NCBI RefSeq assembly: GCF_022549675.1
Contig: NZ_JAKZGR010000002.1
Span: 248,001 to 312,000, forward strand
DNA: 64,000 nucleotides
Source: Belliella kenyensis
GTDB taxonomy: Bacteria; Bacteroidota; Bacteroidia; Cytophagales; Cyclobacteriaceae
Direction: 5' to 3'
Part shown: piece after piece, positions 9,534 to 20,105 of the stretch
Position numbering within the stretch: the first letter of the stretch is position 1
How the letters are laid out: each line of letters starts with the position of its first letter
Notes under the pieces: model-generated
What the model saw: the letters and a program-made list of their open reading frames with translations, nothing else
Databases searched by the model: none
What the model was told of the DNA's origin: nothing
Program-made: the position numbers and the translations under genes

Positions 9534-10745
9534 ATGGAGCTGATTGACTCTCTTTTTCTTAAAAAGTCCCAAATCCCATGGACCTTGATTTTTTTGGTAA
9601 TGATTTGGGGCAGTATTGCTGAATGTAAAGCCCAAGCCAAAAGCGTAAAATCAGTGTTTAACAAATCCCTGTCTTCACCAGACCTTACGAGCATACCAGT
9701 TAAAAAAATCCAATCACTTCAAGAGGTACAAGATATTGAAAAACTCAAATCAGATTTTTACAGCATAAATGAAAAGTCAAAAGAGCTGAAAAAGCTGCTT
9801 TCTGACAGTACCTTTTATGCCCAACATAAGGATAGCATCAATGCGGTAGTTAAGTCACATTTAGAAGATCAACAACAATTAATACAAGAGCAAGCATCGA
9901 ACCTAAGTGACGGAATCGAACAAAACATGGGGATAAATCAAGATGATTTAATTCCCTCAAATCTCAATGATATCCATACCGCCAATGATTACAAAGCTCT
10001 CTTTGAAAAGTTAAATGCTGCTGATCTTGATTTCCAACAGCAGATGGAGGAAATGCTGCCTGAAGTATTTCAGATGGAGCAGTTGGAAGTGTTATCTGCT
10101 AGAATCTCTGATGTAGACTATGGTAATTATGAATCATACTTAACAGAGGTAACAGAGCTGGAGTCAAAGCTTATGGAAGATGGTAAAACTTCAGCTTTAT
10201 CTAGGATCAACAGAAAAGTTGGATTTGAGCAAATAGCATACAAGGAGGTGGTTGTGAAGTCGGAGGTTTTGAAAAGGGAACATCTAGCAGAAAATAAATT
10301 AAAGCTAGGTGTACTGTATAGCTTGAATGAGGGAATCTCCTTTAATTCCTTGATTCAAGGGAATGTGGCGTACCAAGTCTTTCCAAGTTTTTACAGCATA
10401 CTTGGAGTAAGCTTTAAAGCTACTAGCAAAAATAATAGAGATTATACTAAAAGTGGGTATGGAGGATATTTAGGATTTAGAAAGTATGTCTTGAATGATT
10501 GGTTCTTTCAAGGTGTGCTTGAGCATAACTATTTAGATTTTAATACAATGAGTTCGATTAGTGATCTAAACTTTAAGGGCTTCACCAGTGAAATGGCTAT
10601 TTCAATTGGAAAAGAAATCAAACTGTCATCAAGAGTAAACAACATTATTCAAATCGATTATACCCCATTATTTGAAAGAGAGCGAAGCTTACATGGTAAC
10701 ATGCTTCAAATTAAGGTGGGTCTACTATATAACGTAATTCAATAA
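9534..10745 (+). CDS. Exported coiled-coil / beta-barrel protein at the head of the rhs operon
   Basis: The 403-aa product has an N-terminal hydrophobic export signal (IPWTLIFLVMIWGSIAE, then a possible cleavage near CKAQA). A long helical, Gln/Glu/Leu-rich region (about 55-245) that should form coiled coil follows, then about 130 C-terminal residues of alternating beta strands with aromatic ends (GYGGYLGFRKYVLND, QIKVGLLYNVIQ) that look like an outer-membrane barrel. It lies 9 bp before the large YD-repeat gene, so the two are co-transcribed. It is probably an outer-membrane assembly or delivery partner for the rhs proteins; that role is inferred from context only. Confidence 0.65.
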   Translation: MELIDSLFLKKSQIPWTLIFLVMIWGSIAECKAQAKSVKSVFNKSLSSPDLTSIPVKKIQSLQEVQDIEKLKSDFYSINEKSKELKKLLSDSTFYAQHKDSINAVVKSHLEDQQQLIQEQASNLSDGIEQNMGINQDDLIPSNLNDIHTANDYKALFEKLNAADLDFQQQMEEMLPEVFQMEQLEVLSARISDVDYGNYESYLTEVTELESKLMEDGKTSALSRINRKVGFEQIAYKEVVVKSEVLKREHLAENKLKLGVLYSLNEGISFNSLIQGNVAYQVFPSFYSILGVSFKATSKNNRDYTKSGYGGYLGFRKYVLNDWFFQGVLEHNYLDFNTMSSISDLNFKGFTSEMAISIGKEIKLSSRVNNIIQIDYTPLFERERSLHGNMLQIKVGLLYNVIQ

Positions 10746-10754
10746 TTCGTAAAT

Positions 10755-13700
10755 ATGAAAATTCTAATCTCAATCATTCAACTTAAATTGAATACCTTTA
10801 AGAAGAGATCTGTTCTAAAATATAAACTGAATAAAAATAGAGCGGTTTTTAAAAGTTTTCAAAGTTCGCTTAGGGTGCTCTTTTTAATTTTTGTAGTTAC
10901 GAATAAGGCATTTTCACAAACCAGTAGTCTACCAAAGATTAATGCAACCCCACCTCCTCCTGAAGCAGGTGCACTATTAAAAAATGTGAATATTCCAGTA
11001 AGCTTAACAACTGGAGTTCCTAATATTTCAATCCCAATCCATACCATTGATCTAAATGGCTTTTCACTTCCAATTTCTATAAACTATAATTCTTCAGGAA
11101 TAAAGACATCTGAGACTGCTAGTAATGTAGGATTAGGCTGGAGCTTATCAGCTGGTGGTATGATTTCAAGTATGGTACTGGGGATATCTGATTTAGAGGG
11201 GAATGGATACTTATATACAGGTGTAAATATACCTGATACAAGGGTACTAGATCCTAGGCTAACTCACGTAGATACTAATACTTATTCTGAAAATGCTGAT
11301 TATACACTTGCTCAACAAATCATAGGTAATCAGGTTGTTAGCTACACGTTTGGTGTGCCTAATCCAATGCCTGCTAGTACACCAATAGATTCTCAACCTG
11401 ATATCTTTTATTATTCGTTTGGGGATAAACAAGGTAAATTCTTTTTTGCAAAAAATGGACAGATAAAAACTATCCCTTTTACTCCAATTTCAATTACAAA
11501 GGCTCAGCATTTCATAATTTTAGATGAATTAGGAAATAAATTCACTTTTGGTACTGTAGAGACTAGTGTTACAACTTCTACCGAATTTTCAAGTAGTCCA
11601 GATTTTGGAGGAGGGAGCTCTCAATCGATAAACTTTATATACTATTTAACAAAAATAGAGACACCAAGTGGTCAATTCATTGATCTATCATATGATAATG
11701 TTCAATATAGCTTGGAAAACCCAAAGTCATATACACGATTCCGCCGTATTTCTAGCATTTCTAATGGTTTACCTACAAATGTAGAAACAAGGGTTGAAAG
11801 TAGTACTTTAATAAATGGCAAAATATTGAGATCTATTATTTCAAATGTGGGAGATACTGTTTTGTTTAATTATGAATCATGTCCTAGGATAGACATGAAA
11901 AAAGCTTCAAATCAAACTGGCTCAAAAGCACTTAAAGAAATACAAATACGGAGCTCTGGGTTGGTTAGCAAATTTCAATTACAACAAAGCTATTTTAACC
12001 TTTCAAATTATCAACCATGCCAAACACAGGAGAATTCGTCTTTATACAGATTAAAGTTAAATTCAATTCAAAGAGAAGGGGAAGAGCCATATATTTTTGA
12101 ATACTATGGAAACAATTCATTGCCTAATAGATTGTCTGAGATCGAATCAGATCATTGGGGATATTACATTAATACAGGAGGAAAGTACTTTCATGAACCT
12201 CAATTTGGGTTTACTGATGGTGGTAATAGAGAGCCAAGTTTAAGCTTAACAAGGTATGGCACAATACAAAAAGTGATATACCCAACAAAAGGACATGCGG
12301 AGTTTGAGTATGAGTTGAATATGGCAAGAGATACTTTGGTTACTGTTTCTAATGGACTTCAATATAAATCTGCATCAATCTACTACTCACCTAATGTTAG
12401 CTACCAAAGTATCCCATTTACAATTGGTCAGAACGCAAATTTAGCTAGTATTAGGGTTGACTTCCACACAACGACTTCTCCACCTGTAGCAAATTTAAGG
12501 TTTGATGCTTTTATAACAGGGAATGGAGTGAACATGAATTTCCAGTCTGTAAATGGATATGGTAGTCAGTTTGTTGCTTTGTCAAAGGCTACTTACAATT
12601 TAAATGTAGAGCAAGTTGGTCAATTTGAAGAAGGTTTTATCCGAATAAGTTGGAATGAAAACACTCCAGGTGGAAATAATCAAGTCATCGACAATTATAA
12701 TCTAGGCGGGCTAAGAATAAAATCGATTAAGTATTATGATTTTGGAAATACAACTCCTGTAAAGAGGCAGGATTACAAATATACATTGTTTGATAATAGT
12801 AACATTTCAAGTGGAATGATTTCTAATAAACCTAAATATACAAGGATGCATACAAAATATGTAAGAAGGTATCATTCAGAATTAGGAATGGAAGATATTC
12901 AAGTCAATTACTGGGTTCAAAATTCAACAAGTATAGACAACTTATCTGGAATGCAAGGTCATCATGTAATGTATAAAGAGGTTCATGAGTATAGTGATGC
13001 AAATGGACAAATAGGCATGACGCAAAGTAAGTTTAGTTTTGTGAAGGATCTCATGGCATATGTTTCTTATCCTGCGACAATTCCAACTAGCTATGACTGG
13101 CAAAGGGGGTTGCTTTTAGAAACGACTCATTTTAAATATAATAGTGGCACAAATCAGTTTATTAGGGTAAACAAAATAGAAAATTTCTATACTTTTATGT
13201 ATACGCCTCCATCATCTATTAGCACAGGAGAAATTTTTGCTCATTATACCCCAGCTGCAGCACCTAATGAAACACATGCTTTGGGTGTAAACATTCAACT
13301 TTTAGCTCCTGAGTTTAGAGTGTATCAAAATGCGCTTAGTTTTAGGGTTGCTGCCATGTATGAAATAACTAGCTATAAGCTAATTTCTGCATGGTATTTT
13401 AAAAACAAATCTATCAGTTATTCTTATAATGAAGCAGGGGTTGAAGCAAATAGAATTGAGACTAATTACTTTTTTGACAAACCTATTCATGCGCAACTAA
13501 CAAGAAAAAATATTATTAATAGTTCAGAGCATAATCTATTTGAATTCTTTTCTTACCCATTAGATTATAATAATACAACTGGATTTTTAAAGAAAATGAA
13601 AGATAGTCACCAAAAGTCTTACCCAGTCGAACATGTAAAGTTTATTCAAAAGAACAGCATTTATGAGATCCTCTCTGGAGAAATTGTACAATACAAAGAT

Positions 13701-14495
13701 AACCTTAAAGCTCAACCTGATAAGCGGTTTAGTTTAGTTTCAAATGTTCCCATTAGCCATACTGCATTTAAATTTAGTGATAGAAATATTGGAGTATTGC
13801 CTACACAAACTTCTTCTGGAATCTTTGGTATGGACAGCCGCTATGTTGAAGAGGATTCTTTTACTCAGTTTGATGTACTTGGCAACCTTACTGAACATGG
13901 GGTTACAAATGGTATATTCTCTGCTCAAATTTGGGGGTACAATCTGAAATATCCAATTGCGGTATGTAAGAATGCATTAATCTCCCAGATAGCATTCTCT
14001 TCTTTTGAAACCAATGAAAAAGGTGGTTGGACTTATTCAGGTGCACCGGTCACAAATATTAATTCTAAAACAGGCTTAAAGTATTATAATCTGAATTCAG
14101 GAACAATTTCTAAGAGTGGTATAGGTGCAAGTACGTCCACTCCTTACAAATTAACCTTTTGGGCAAGGAGAGCATCAGGATCAGGGACATGGGATTTTTT
14201 AGGTACTTCAGAGAATTTGACCACTGAATGGAAATTGATTCAAAGGACAATTACTTCAAGTTCAATTACAATTACTGGGACTGGTATTCATATAGATGAA
14301 TTGAGACTTCATCCTGCAAATGCAATGATGACAACCTATACCTATAAACCACTTGTAGGAGTTTCGTCGGTAAGTGACCCAAGGAACAACATAACTTACT
14401 ATGAATATGACAATGCCAATCGCTTGTTGAATGTCAGAAATGACAGTAAAGAGATTATAGAAACGTATGAGTACAAATATAAAGGGACTAACTAA
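10755..14495 (+). CDS. Large secreted YD-repeat (rhs-type) protein without toxin tip
   Basis: The 1246-aa product has a long N-terminal region with a signal segment near residues 36-55 (VLFLIFVVTNKAFSQ). It then shows the opening typical of Bacteroidota rhs partners: NATPPPPEAGALLKNV, PVSLTTGVPNISIPI, and NVGLGWSLSAGG. A long beta-rich shell region follows, ending in a YD-like repeat (YYEYDNANRLL...). It lacks a core YLYNGKE motif and a variable tip, so by itself it is not a toxin. It is probably one half of the rhs cocoon, with the 1509-aa protein downstream supplying the core and tip. It sits in an operon with 9 bp to each neighbour. Confidence 0.8.
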   Translation: MKILISIIQLKLNTFKKRSVLKYKLNKNRAVFKSFQSSLRVLFLIFVVTNKAFSQTSSLPKINATPPPPEAGALLKNVNIPVSLTTGVPNISIPIHTIDLNGFSLPISINYNSSGIKTSETASNVGLGWSLSAGGMISSMVLGISDLEGNGYLYTGVNIPDTRVLDPRLTHVDTNTYSENADYTLAQQIIGNQVVSYTFGVPNPMPASTPIDSQPDIFYYSFGDKQGKFFFAKNGQIKTIPFTPISITKAQHFIILDELGNKFTFGTVETSVTTSTEFSSSPDFGGGSSQSINFIYYLTKIETPSGQFIDLSYDNVQYSLENPKSYTRFRRISSISNGLPTNVETRVESSTLINGKILRSIISNVGDTVLFNYESCPRIDMKKASNQTGSKALKEIQIRSSGLVSKFQLQQSYFNLSNYQPCQTQENSSLYRLKLNSIQREGEEPYIFEYYGNNSLPNRLSEIESDHWGYYINTGGKYFHEPQFGFTDGGNREPSLSLTRYGTIQKVIYPTKGHAEFEYELNMARDTLVTVSNGLQYKSASIYYSPNVSYQSIPFTIGQNANLASIRVDFHTTTSPPVANLRFDAFITGNGVNMNFQSVNGYGSQFVALSKATYNLNVEQVGQFEEGFIRISWNENTPGGNNQVIDNYNLGGLRIKSIKYYDFGNTTPVKRQDYKYTLFDNSNISSGMISNKPKYTRMHTKYVRRYHSELGMEDIQVNYWVQNSTSIDNLSGMQGHHVMYKEVHEYSDANGQIGMTQSKFSFVKDLMAYVSYPATIPTSYDWQRGLLLETTHFKYNSGTNQFIRVNKIENFYTFMYTPPSSISTGEIFAHYTPAAAPNETHALGVNIQLLAPEFRVYQNALSFRVAAMYEITSYKLISAWYFKNKSISYSYNEAGVEANRIETNYFFDKPIHAQLTRKNIINSSEHNLFEFFSYPLDYNNTTGFLKKMKDSHQKSYPVEHVKFIQKNSIYEILSGEIVQYKDNLKAQPDKRFSLVSNVPISHTAFKFSDRNIGVLPTQTSSGIFGMDSRYVEEDSFTQFDVLGNLTEHGVTNGIFSAQIWGYNLKYPIAVCKNALISQIAFSSFETNEKGGWTYSGAPVTNINSKTGLKYYNLNSGTISKSGIGASTSTPYKLTFWARRASGSGTWDFLGTSENLTTEWKLIQRTITSSSITITGTGIHIDELRLHPANAMMTTYTYKPLVGVSSVSDPRNNITYYEYDNANRLLNVRNDSKEIIETYEYKYKGTN

Positions 14496-14503
14496 AAAAC
14501 AGT

Positions 14504-14959
14504 ATGAAGAAAATATTTACCGTTATTCTAGTTCTCAAGTTTTTACTTCTATCAGTAATACTTGGATTTAACTGTGCCATTGCACAAGGTGTTGGTTCAT
14601 CGTTAGTCGGAGTTTGGAGAATGGATGGGACAAAGACTTTCCAAAGCCTCAAAAGTGAAGATAAGGACAAAATGGATCAGGCGAGTGAAGTACAAAAAAG
14701 TGCTTTTAACCAATCCTTAGAAAGTAGGATTTACTTTTTTAATGATGATCAAAGCTTTCAAGCGGAGTGGATATCTAACAACAAACCTCAAAAGATTTCG
14801 GGTACTTGGAAATACGATGGGGAGGCTATACTTGAAATAATAGTGAATGGTGAAACCAAAGTTTATAGTGTAGTCTTGGAGAAATCTAATTTAATGCTTA
14901 AACCCCAAGCTATGAGCGGTGGAATGCTGAATCAATTATTTTTTACTAAAGTAAAATAG
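14504..14959 (+). CDS. Small exported lipocalin-like protein in the rhs operon
   Basis: The 151-aa product has a signal peptide (KIFTVILVLKFLLLSVI...IAQ), then LVGVWRMDGTKTF, a helical charged segment and beta strands (GTWKYDGEAILEIIVNGE). It resembles short lipocalin-like/DUF4488-type proteins. It is wedged between the two large rhs genes with gaps of 8 and 2 bp, so it is made with them. Its role may be as chaperone or surface accessory; this is inferred from position. Confidence 0.6.
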   Translation: MKKIFTVILVLKFLLLSVILGFNCAIAQGVGSSLVGVWRMDGTKTFQSLKSEDKDKMDQASEVQKSAFNQSLESRIYFFNDDQSFQAEWISNNKPQKISGTWKYDGEAILEIIVNGETKVYSVVLEKSNLMLKPQAMSGGMLNQLFFTKVK

Positions 14960-14961
14960 CC

Positions 14962-17900
14962 ATGAGAAATATAAGTTTTCTTTCATTGTTCATGGTATTT
15001 GGGTTCGTCGGAGTAACCATTGCTCAAAATATCACAAATGTTACAATTTCTGGCCCTACTACAACGACTTCTGGGACTAATGTGACCTACAATGCCCAAT
15101 TTTGGAGTAACTCTCAACAAATTGCTCCTCCTGGATCAGGAGATTACCAGTGGAGCCATTCTGGAGGGACAGAGTTGTTTAATACTCTTACACAAATGCA
15201 ATTGAATTTTAATACAGCGGGAAGTCATTATGTGGCCTATGATTTTGCTACATTTGATAATTATTTTTCTCCATACATGCCTGTATCGGTTACTGGATCT
15301 ACAAATTTATGTAATGGGGTAAATGCATCAGCAAACAATGTGTCTAGGGTAGGTCCTGGTACAGTAACGTTGGTCGCCAATGCTGCACCTAGCGGATTTA
15401 GTTACAGGTGGTTTGCTTCTAATCAGACTACAGAGCTTTCTACTAGTCAAAGCTATACCACGCCTAGTATCAGTTCCACTACAACTTATTATTTGGCTTA
15501 CAGAAATAATACCTCTGGCTGTCTAACCACAAAGGTGCCTGTGCAAGCAATAATAACAGCCGCTGCTCCAGATGAAAACTATGTCAAAACCTATACAGCC
15601 AAAGTAGCAAGTACAAATCAAACTACCATCAAGACAGGAACTGCCGCACAATCGTATAAGTCAATCACCTATTTTGATGGACTGGGAAGACCAAAGCAGG
15701 AAGTTGTACAGCAAGGAGCAGTCAATGGGAAGGATATAGTAAAACCAATAGTTTATGATGCCTATGGCAGGCAAGCAAGAAGCCATCTTCCTTATGCGGA
15801 ATCAGATGGGATTACCGATGGAAGGTTTAGGACTGCAGGTGTTTCTAGACAGGCTACTTACTATCAAACCAAATTTTCGGATGCTTATGGTTATACAGAA
15901 GCTCAGTTCGAACCTTCACCTCTGAATAGGGTAGACAAACAGGCTGCTCAGGGAGCATCTTGGCGCATGGGGACAGGCAGGGAAGTGAAGTTTAGCAGAC
16001 GTCCAAATACCACTGCCGATGCAGTGAGGATCTTTACTGTAAATGCAAGTGGTCTTCCCCAAAGCTCGGCGGTATATGCTGCCAACATGCTATGGGTAGA
16101 GATCGTGGATGATGAGGACAATATGCGCACGATGAGTTATACTGATAAGTTGGGTAGGGTAATACTCAAAAAAGTACAGCATACTGCAAGTCCAACAGGA
16201 GCAGGTTATACAGGTTGGCTCTGTACCTATTATGTGTATGATGATTTTGGAGATTTGAGGGTTGTTATCCCACCAAGAGCTGTTGAGATCTTGGTTTCAA
16301 AAAGTTGGGCTACAGCAAGTACAACAAATACGATCTTAGCAAATGCACAGTATTATAGGTACACCTATGATGGAAGACGTAGGCTTGTCGAAAAAAAGCT
16401 GCCTGGCAAAAATACAGAGTTTATTATATATGATGAACAAAATCGTGTGGTAGCCACACAGGATGGGGTATTGGCTGCAAGTTCGAAGTGGCTTTACAAT
16501 AAGTATGATGCTTTGGGTAGGGTTATATTGACAGGGATTACGACTCAGACGGGATCAAGAGCTACAGTACAGGCATTGGTGACAGGCAACAACAATTCCG
16601 TACTCTCCACAGCAGCTACACCGACAACGACAGGGGGATGGCCAAGTAACCTAGGGGAGATCCTGTCAGCATATTACTATGATAGCTATGCAGGGCTTAC
16701 TACCTTTAGCTACCTTAAACCATCCAGTCCTTATACCAATTTTCATGATCATGATAGTAACATTCATGGGCTATTGGCGGGAAAAAAAGTAAAGAATTAC
16801 GCAAGCAATTCGCTGCTGACTACCCTATTTTTCTATGATAGCAAAGGAAGAGAGATCCAATCTGTGTCTCAGCATCACTTAAGCAATAGTGTTAGGGTAT
16901 CTACCAGGTATAATTTTGAAAACAAACCAGAGCAAACACTTACCCAGTACAATGGGAGTACTTACAATGTATTGAAAACTTGGATATATAATAACAATGG
17001 TTCTATAGCTCAGGTCAAGCATAAAGTAAATACAGGTACAGAACACACAATAGTTCAAAACAACTATAGTGAAGTAGGGGAATTGATCAATAAATCAAAT
17101 CCAGCGACAAGCCTTGGTTATCAATACAATATCAGGGGATGGCTGACCGATATGACAAGTACAGATAGTAGGGTGTTTCATCAGAAACTTTACTATCAAA
17201 CAGGAGGAGGTACCAACAGGTGGAATGGTAATATTTCGGCGATAGATTGGAAGGGAGAAGATAACAAGTGGCGGAAGTATAGTTATGTCTATGACAATGC
17301 CCAGAGATTGAACTCAGCAACCTATACCGTTCCCAGTACTACGGCAGAGAATGGTAGGTATACTGTCAATGCCATCACCTATGATGCCAACGGGAATATC
17401 CTGACCATGAACAGAAGTGGACAGAGAACAACAAGCACCTATGGGGCTGTGGATAATTTGACTTATACCTATGAGTCGAATGCAGACCTGTCGAGCTATT
17501 CGAATAGACTACTGAAAGTTGCAGATGGCATAACAACTACGAACTATACCTCAAAGGATTTTAAGCCAGTATCAGGAGGGGCAAATTATAGCTATGATGT
17601 CAATGGAAACCAAACGGTAAATTCTGACAAAGGAATAACTAGCACCACCTATAACCACCTGAACCTGCCTACAGAAATCGTATTTACAGGTACGAATAGA
17701 AGAATTCTGTATGATTATGATGCTGATGGTGTCAAGGTAAGGCAGCGGGTATACACTGGTTCTACGAGCCCTAGTTCCACTACAAATTACATAGGTGAGT
17801 TTGTTTTCAATGGTACAGCCATAGATTACATTCTTCATGAAGAAGGAAGAGTTGTATATGAGACAGGTGAATCATTTTATGAATACAATATCAAGGATCA

Positions 17901-19491
17901 CCTGGGTAATGTCAGACAGGTTATGAGAGTTCCGACAGCCCAAGGATTTATGGCTACTATGGAAGATACCCATGCCGAAGAAGAAGAGCAGAACTTCACC
18001 ATGCTGGCAGAAAGTAGACAGAGTGGCTTAGAGCATAATGTGACTGCTGGAGGCAACAAAGTAGCTTGGCTGAATGCTTCAAGAGGGAGGACATTGGGGC
18101 CATCGACAACGATTCCTTTGGCAGCAGGTGATAGCATAAACCTGAAAGTCTTTGCCAAATATGAAGACCAGAAATCTAGTAAGCTGAGTAAGGGAGCATT
18201 TGTGGCATCTGGAGCAAAAGACAGGTTGGTGAACGATCTGCTGGAATTTAGCAATGTCACCTCCCGAACCGGTGGAGTCAATGCGATCACCTTGATAAGC
18301 ATCATAGATATCATGGCCAAGGACCTACAGAAGCGTGACGCCCCAGAAGCATACATGGGCTATGCCCTTTATGATGCAGATAGTAACCTGTATGAGTTTG
18401 GTAAGCATGTTTTGAGTAAAAATGCAGCAAATGAACATGAGGTTTTGGAAAATAATCTCTATATTCCGCAGGACGGATACATGGAGACTTTCCTAGTCAA
18501 TGAAACAGACGAAAACGTATGGTTTGATGACTTTAGCATTATGAGCTTAAGTACACCAATCGTACAGGAAACGCACTATGATCCTTGGGGATTGGAACTT
18601 ACTGGACTTGGTTTTCAGGCAAGTGGGATGAAAGTGAATAAGTATCTCTACAACGGCAAGGAACTGCTGGATGACCTGAACCTCAATCTATACGACCACG
18701 GGGCACGTCTTTTTGATCCGGCCATAGGACGCTGGATCAGCATAGATCCAATGGCCCATCTAAGGGAGTGGGTTTCTCCGTACAACTTCGTGCAGAACAA
18801 CCCGCTTAACCGAATTGATCCTGATGGTGCATTTGATTGGGTAGTGAATAGGGAGACGAACGAATATACTTGGATGGATAATGTCACCTCTGCCAGCGAC
18901 ACCCCTGAAGGTTACTCTTATGTTGGGGCCAAAGATTCGGACATCTTAAGAGATTTAGGAGTAGCATTCAAGCTTCCAGGACAGGAATCTAACAGGGTCG
19001 GGTATGTAGCTATGGATGTTGAGCAAGGCAGGTATGCCGCCAACCATCTGATAAATGTGAAAGCAAAAAGCAACGTGACTATATCTGCAGATGTACGCTA
19101 TAACATGTCTGAGGGGTCAGAAAATAATGTTCTTGGACGGAAATTTGAGGGTGTCAAAATTTCTGCCATAGTTGTCGGTTCAAATTCCGGAACGGATGGC
19201 AGGGTGGATGCTCATTCTGGTCTGAGTGTCGATTACGGGGGGCAAAGCTATACCACGGCCTTAAGAAACCCTCAGGGCAGTTATGCCAAACAAACAGGGA
19301 CACAAATAGGGGTAGGCAGTGTTACGATACCGGCTTCTCAGACAAGTCAGTCAAAAAGTTTTACCGGAATCAGCGTGAGTGGCGGTTGGTGGGCAACAAA
19401 CTCAGCTAATATGAGGACACCGGTTGTATATCATCCGCTCACCCCTTATCCACATTCTTTTAAACACAGTTGGACCTTCCCTAATAAGTAA
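14962..19491 (+). CDS. Full-length rhs toxin (DUF6443-type N-terminus, rhs core, variable tip)
   Basis: The 1509-aa product has a signal peptide (residues 1-21), Ig/PKD-like modules (about 22-200) and a DUF6443-like segment (ENYVKTYTAKV, ITYFDGLGRPKQ, VYDAYGRQ). Many YD repeats follow (about 370-1000), and the rhs core motif YLYNGKE begins near residue 1228, followed by YDHGARLFDPAIGRW and NPLNRIDPDG. After the core a variable tip of about 210 residues begins (FDWVVNRETNEY). The tip is beta-rich and ends SFKHSWTFPNK; I do not recognise its fold or active site. This is the only rhs gene here with a complete N-terminus, so it is the likely expressed toxin. The gene 5 bp downstream is its immunity candidate. 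Confidence 0.88.
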   Translation: MRNISFLSLFMVFGFVGVTIAQNITNVTISGPTTTTSGTNVTYNAQFWSNSQQIAPPGSGDYQWSHSGGTELFNTLTQMQLNFNTAGSHYVAYDFATFDNYFSPYMPVSVTGSTNLCNGVNASANNVSRVGPGTVTLVANAAPSGFSYRWFASNQTTELSTSQSYTTPSISSTTTYYLAYRNNTSGCLTTKVPVQAIITAAAPDENYVKTYTAKVASTNQTTIKTGTAAQSYKSITYFDGLGRPKQEVVQQGAVNGKDIVKPIVYDAYGRQARSHLPYAESDGITDGRFRTAGVSRQATYYQTKFSDAYGYTEAQFEPSPLNRVDKQAAQGASWRMGTGREVKFSRRPNTTADAVRIFTVNASGLPQSSAVYAANMLWVEIVDDEDNMRTMSYTDKLGRVILKKVQHTASPTGAGYTGWLCTYYVYDDFGDLRVVIPPRAVEILVSKSWATASTTNTILANAQYYRYTYDGRRRLVEKKLPGKNTEFIIYDEQNRVVATQDGVLAASSKWLYNKYDALGRVILTGITTQTGSRATVQALVTGNNNSVLSTAATPTTTGGWPSNLGEILSAYYYDSYAGLTTFSYLKPSSPYTNFHDHDSNIHGLLAGKKVKNYASNSLLTTLFFYDSKGREIQSVSQHHLSNSVRVSTRYNFENKPEQTLTQYNGSTYNVLKTWIYNNNGSIAQVKHKVNTGTEHTIVQNNYSEVGELINKSNPATSLGYQYNIRGWLTDMTSTDSRVFHQKLYYQTGGGTNRWNGNISAIDWKGEDNKWRKYSYVYDNAQRLNSATYTVPSTTAENGRYTVNAITYDANGNILTMNRSGQRTTSTYGAVDNLTYTYESNADLSSYSNRLLKVADGITTTNYTSKDFKPVSGGANYSYDVNGNQTVNSDKGITSTTYNHLNLPTEIVFTGTNRRILYDYDADGVKVRQRVYTGSTSPSSTTNYIGEFVFNGTAIDYILHEEGRVVYETGESFYEYNIKDHLGNVRQVMRVPTAQGFMATMEDTHAEEEEQNFTMLAESRQSGLEHNVTAGGNKVAWLNASRGRTLGPSTTIPLAAGDSINLKVFAKYEDQKSSKLSKGAFVASGAKDRLVNDLLEFSNVTSRTGGVNAITLISIIDIMAKDLQKRDAPEAYMGYALYDADSNLYEFGKHVLSKNAANEHEVLENNLYIPQDGYMETFLVNETDENVWFDDFSIMSLSTPIVQETHYDPWGLELTGLGFQASGMKVNKYLYNGKELLDDLNLNLYDHGARLFDPAIGRWISIDPMAHLREWVSPYNFVQNNPLNRIDPDGAFDWVVNRETNEYTWMDNVTSASDTPEGYSYVGAKDSDILRDLGVAFKLPGQESNRVGYVAMDVEQGRYAANHLINVKAKSNVTISADVRYNMSEGSENNVLGRKFEGVKISAIVVGSNSGTDGRVDAHSGLSVDYGGQSYTTALRNPQGSYAKQTGTQIGVGSVTIPASQTSQSKSFTGISVSGGWWATNSANMRTPVVYHPLTPYPHSFKHSWTFPNK
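18643..18656 (+). repeat. rhs core boundary sequence, copy 0 (inside full-length rhs)
   Basis: TATCTCTACAACGG encodes YLYN plus the first two bases of the following Gly codon. The same 14 bases occur at 20119, 28227, 36335 and 37647, always at the first position of an rhs tip module. Here it is continuous with the upstream rhs frame. Confidence 0.85.
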
Positions 19492-19496
19492 AGAAA

Positions 19497-20102
19497 ATGA
19501 TAAAATTAATTAAATGTGTATCGATATTTACAATAGTGATATTCGTTACAGGTTGTAAAAGTAACGGGCAGGGAAACTGCGATAAATGGTATGTCGAAGC
19601 TAATTCCAGTCTGAATGATTACTATTTAGACAATGATGAAGCCAACCTTAAGCTTTCAATGTCCATTATTGAAAAAGGCTATTATTTATGCCCCGATTTT
19701 GAAAGTAGATTTGTAGATCTTAAAATCACTTTGCTATTGTTGATGAAAGAATATGAAAGGGGGTATTCATTTATAGATTCTTTAGAAGAATCTAGCTTTG
19801 AGCCGTCCTACAAAAAGGCGCTATACCTTAAAACTTTTAAAGCCTTGTCTCTTGAAAAGAAGGGAGACATTGCCGGAAGAGATGGACATTTTGAAGAGCT
19901 TGTCGGAGAAATTGAGGACTATATATCTTCCAACCCTTCGAGTGAAGAAGCAATAGCTGATCTATTTTACACTAAATTAAAGTTTGAAGAAAAGGAAAAA
20001 GTGATAAGGGAGATAGAATTAATGCAATCATCAAGCCATATCGATGATAAGGAGTTTTTGAACGCATTGAAGGAAAGTATTAAGGCTGCTCCTACGATGT
20101 AA
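19497..20102 (+). CDS. Lipoprotein, immunity candidate for the full-length rhs tip
   Basis: The 201-aa product has a signal peptide and the lipobox VTGC, so it should be anchored in the envelope. The mature part is helical, with TPR-like helix pairs (KWYVEANSSLNDYYLDND, SEEAIADLFYTKLKFEE). It starts 5 bp after the rhs stop codon and ends 3 bp before the first orphan tip, which is the usual place of an immunity gene. No family was recognised; the immunity role is inferred from position. Confidence 0.65.
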   Translation: MIKLIKCVSIFTIVIFVTGCKSNGQGNCDKWYVEANSSLNDYYLDNDEANLKLSMSIIEKGYYLCPDFESRFVDLKITLLLLMKEYERGYSFIDSLEESSFEPSYKKALYLKTFKALSLEKKGDIAGRDGHFEELVGEIEDYISSNPSSEEAIADLFYTKLKFEEKEKVIREIELMQSSSHIDDKEFLNALKESIKAAPTM

Positions 20103-20105
20103 GTA

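Noticed and set aside
17898..18356. Minus-strand 152-aa ORF inside the full-length rhs gene
   Set aside because: Antisense shadow of the continuous rhs frame; no start context or domain.
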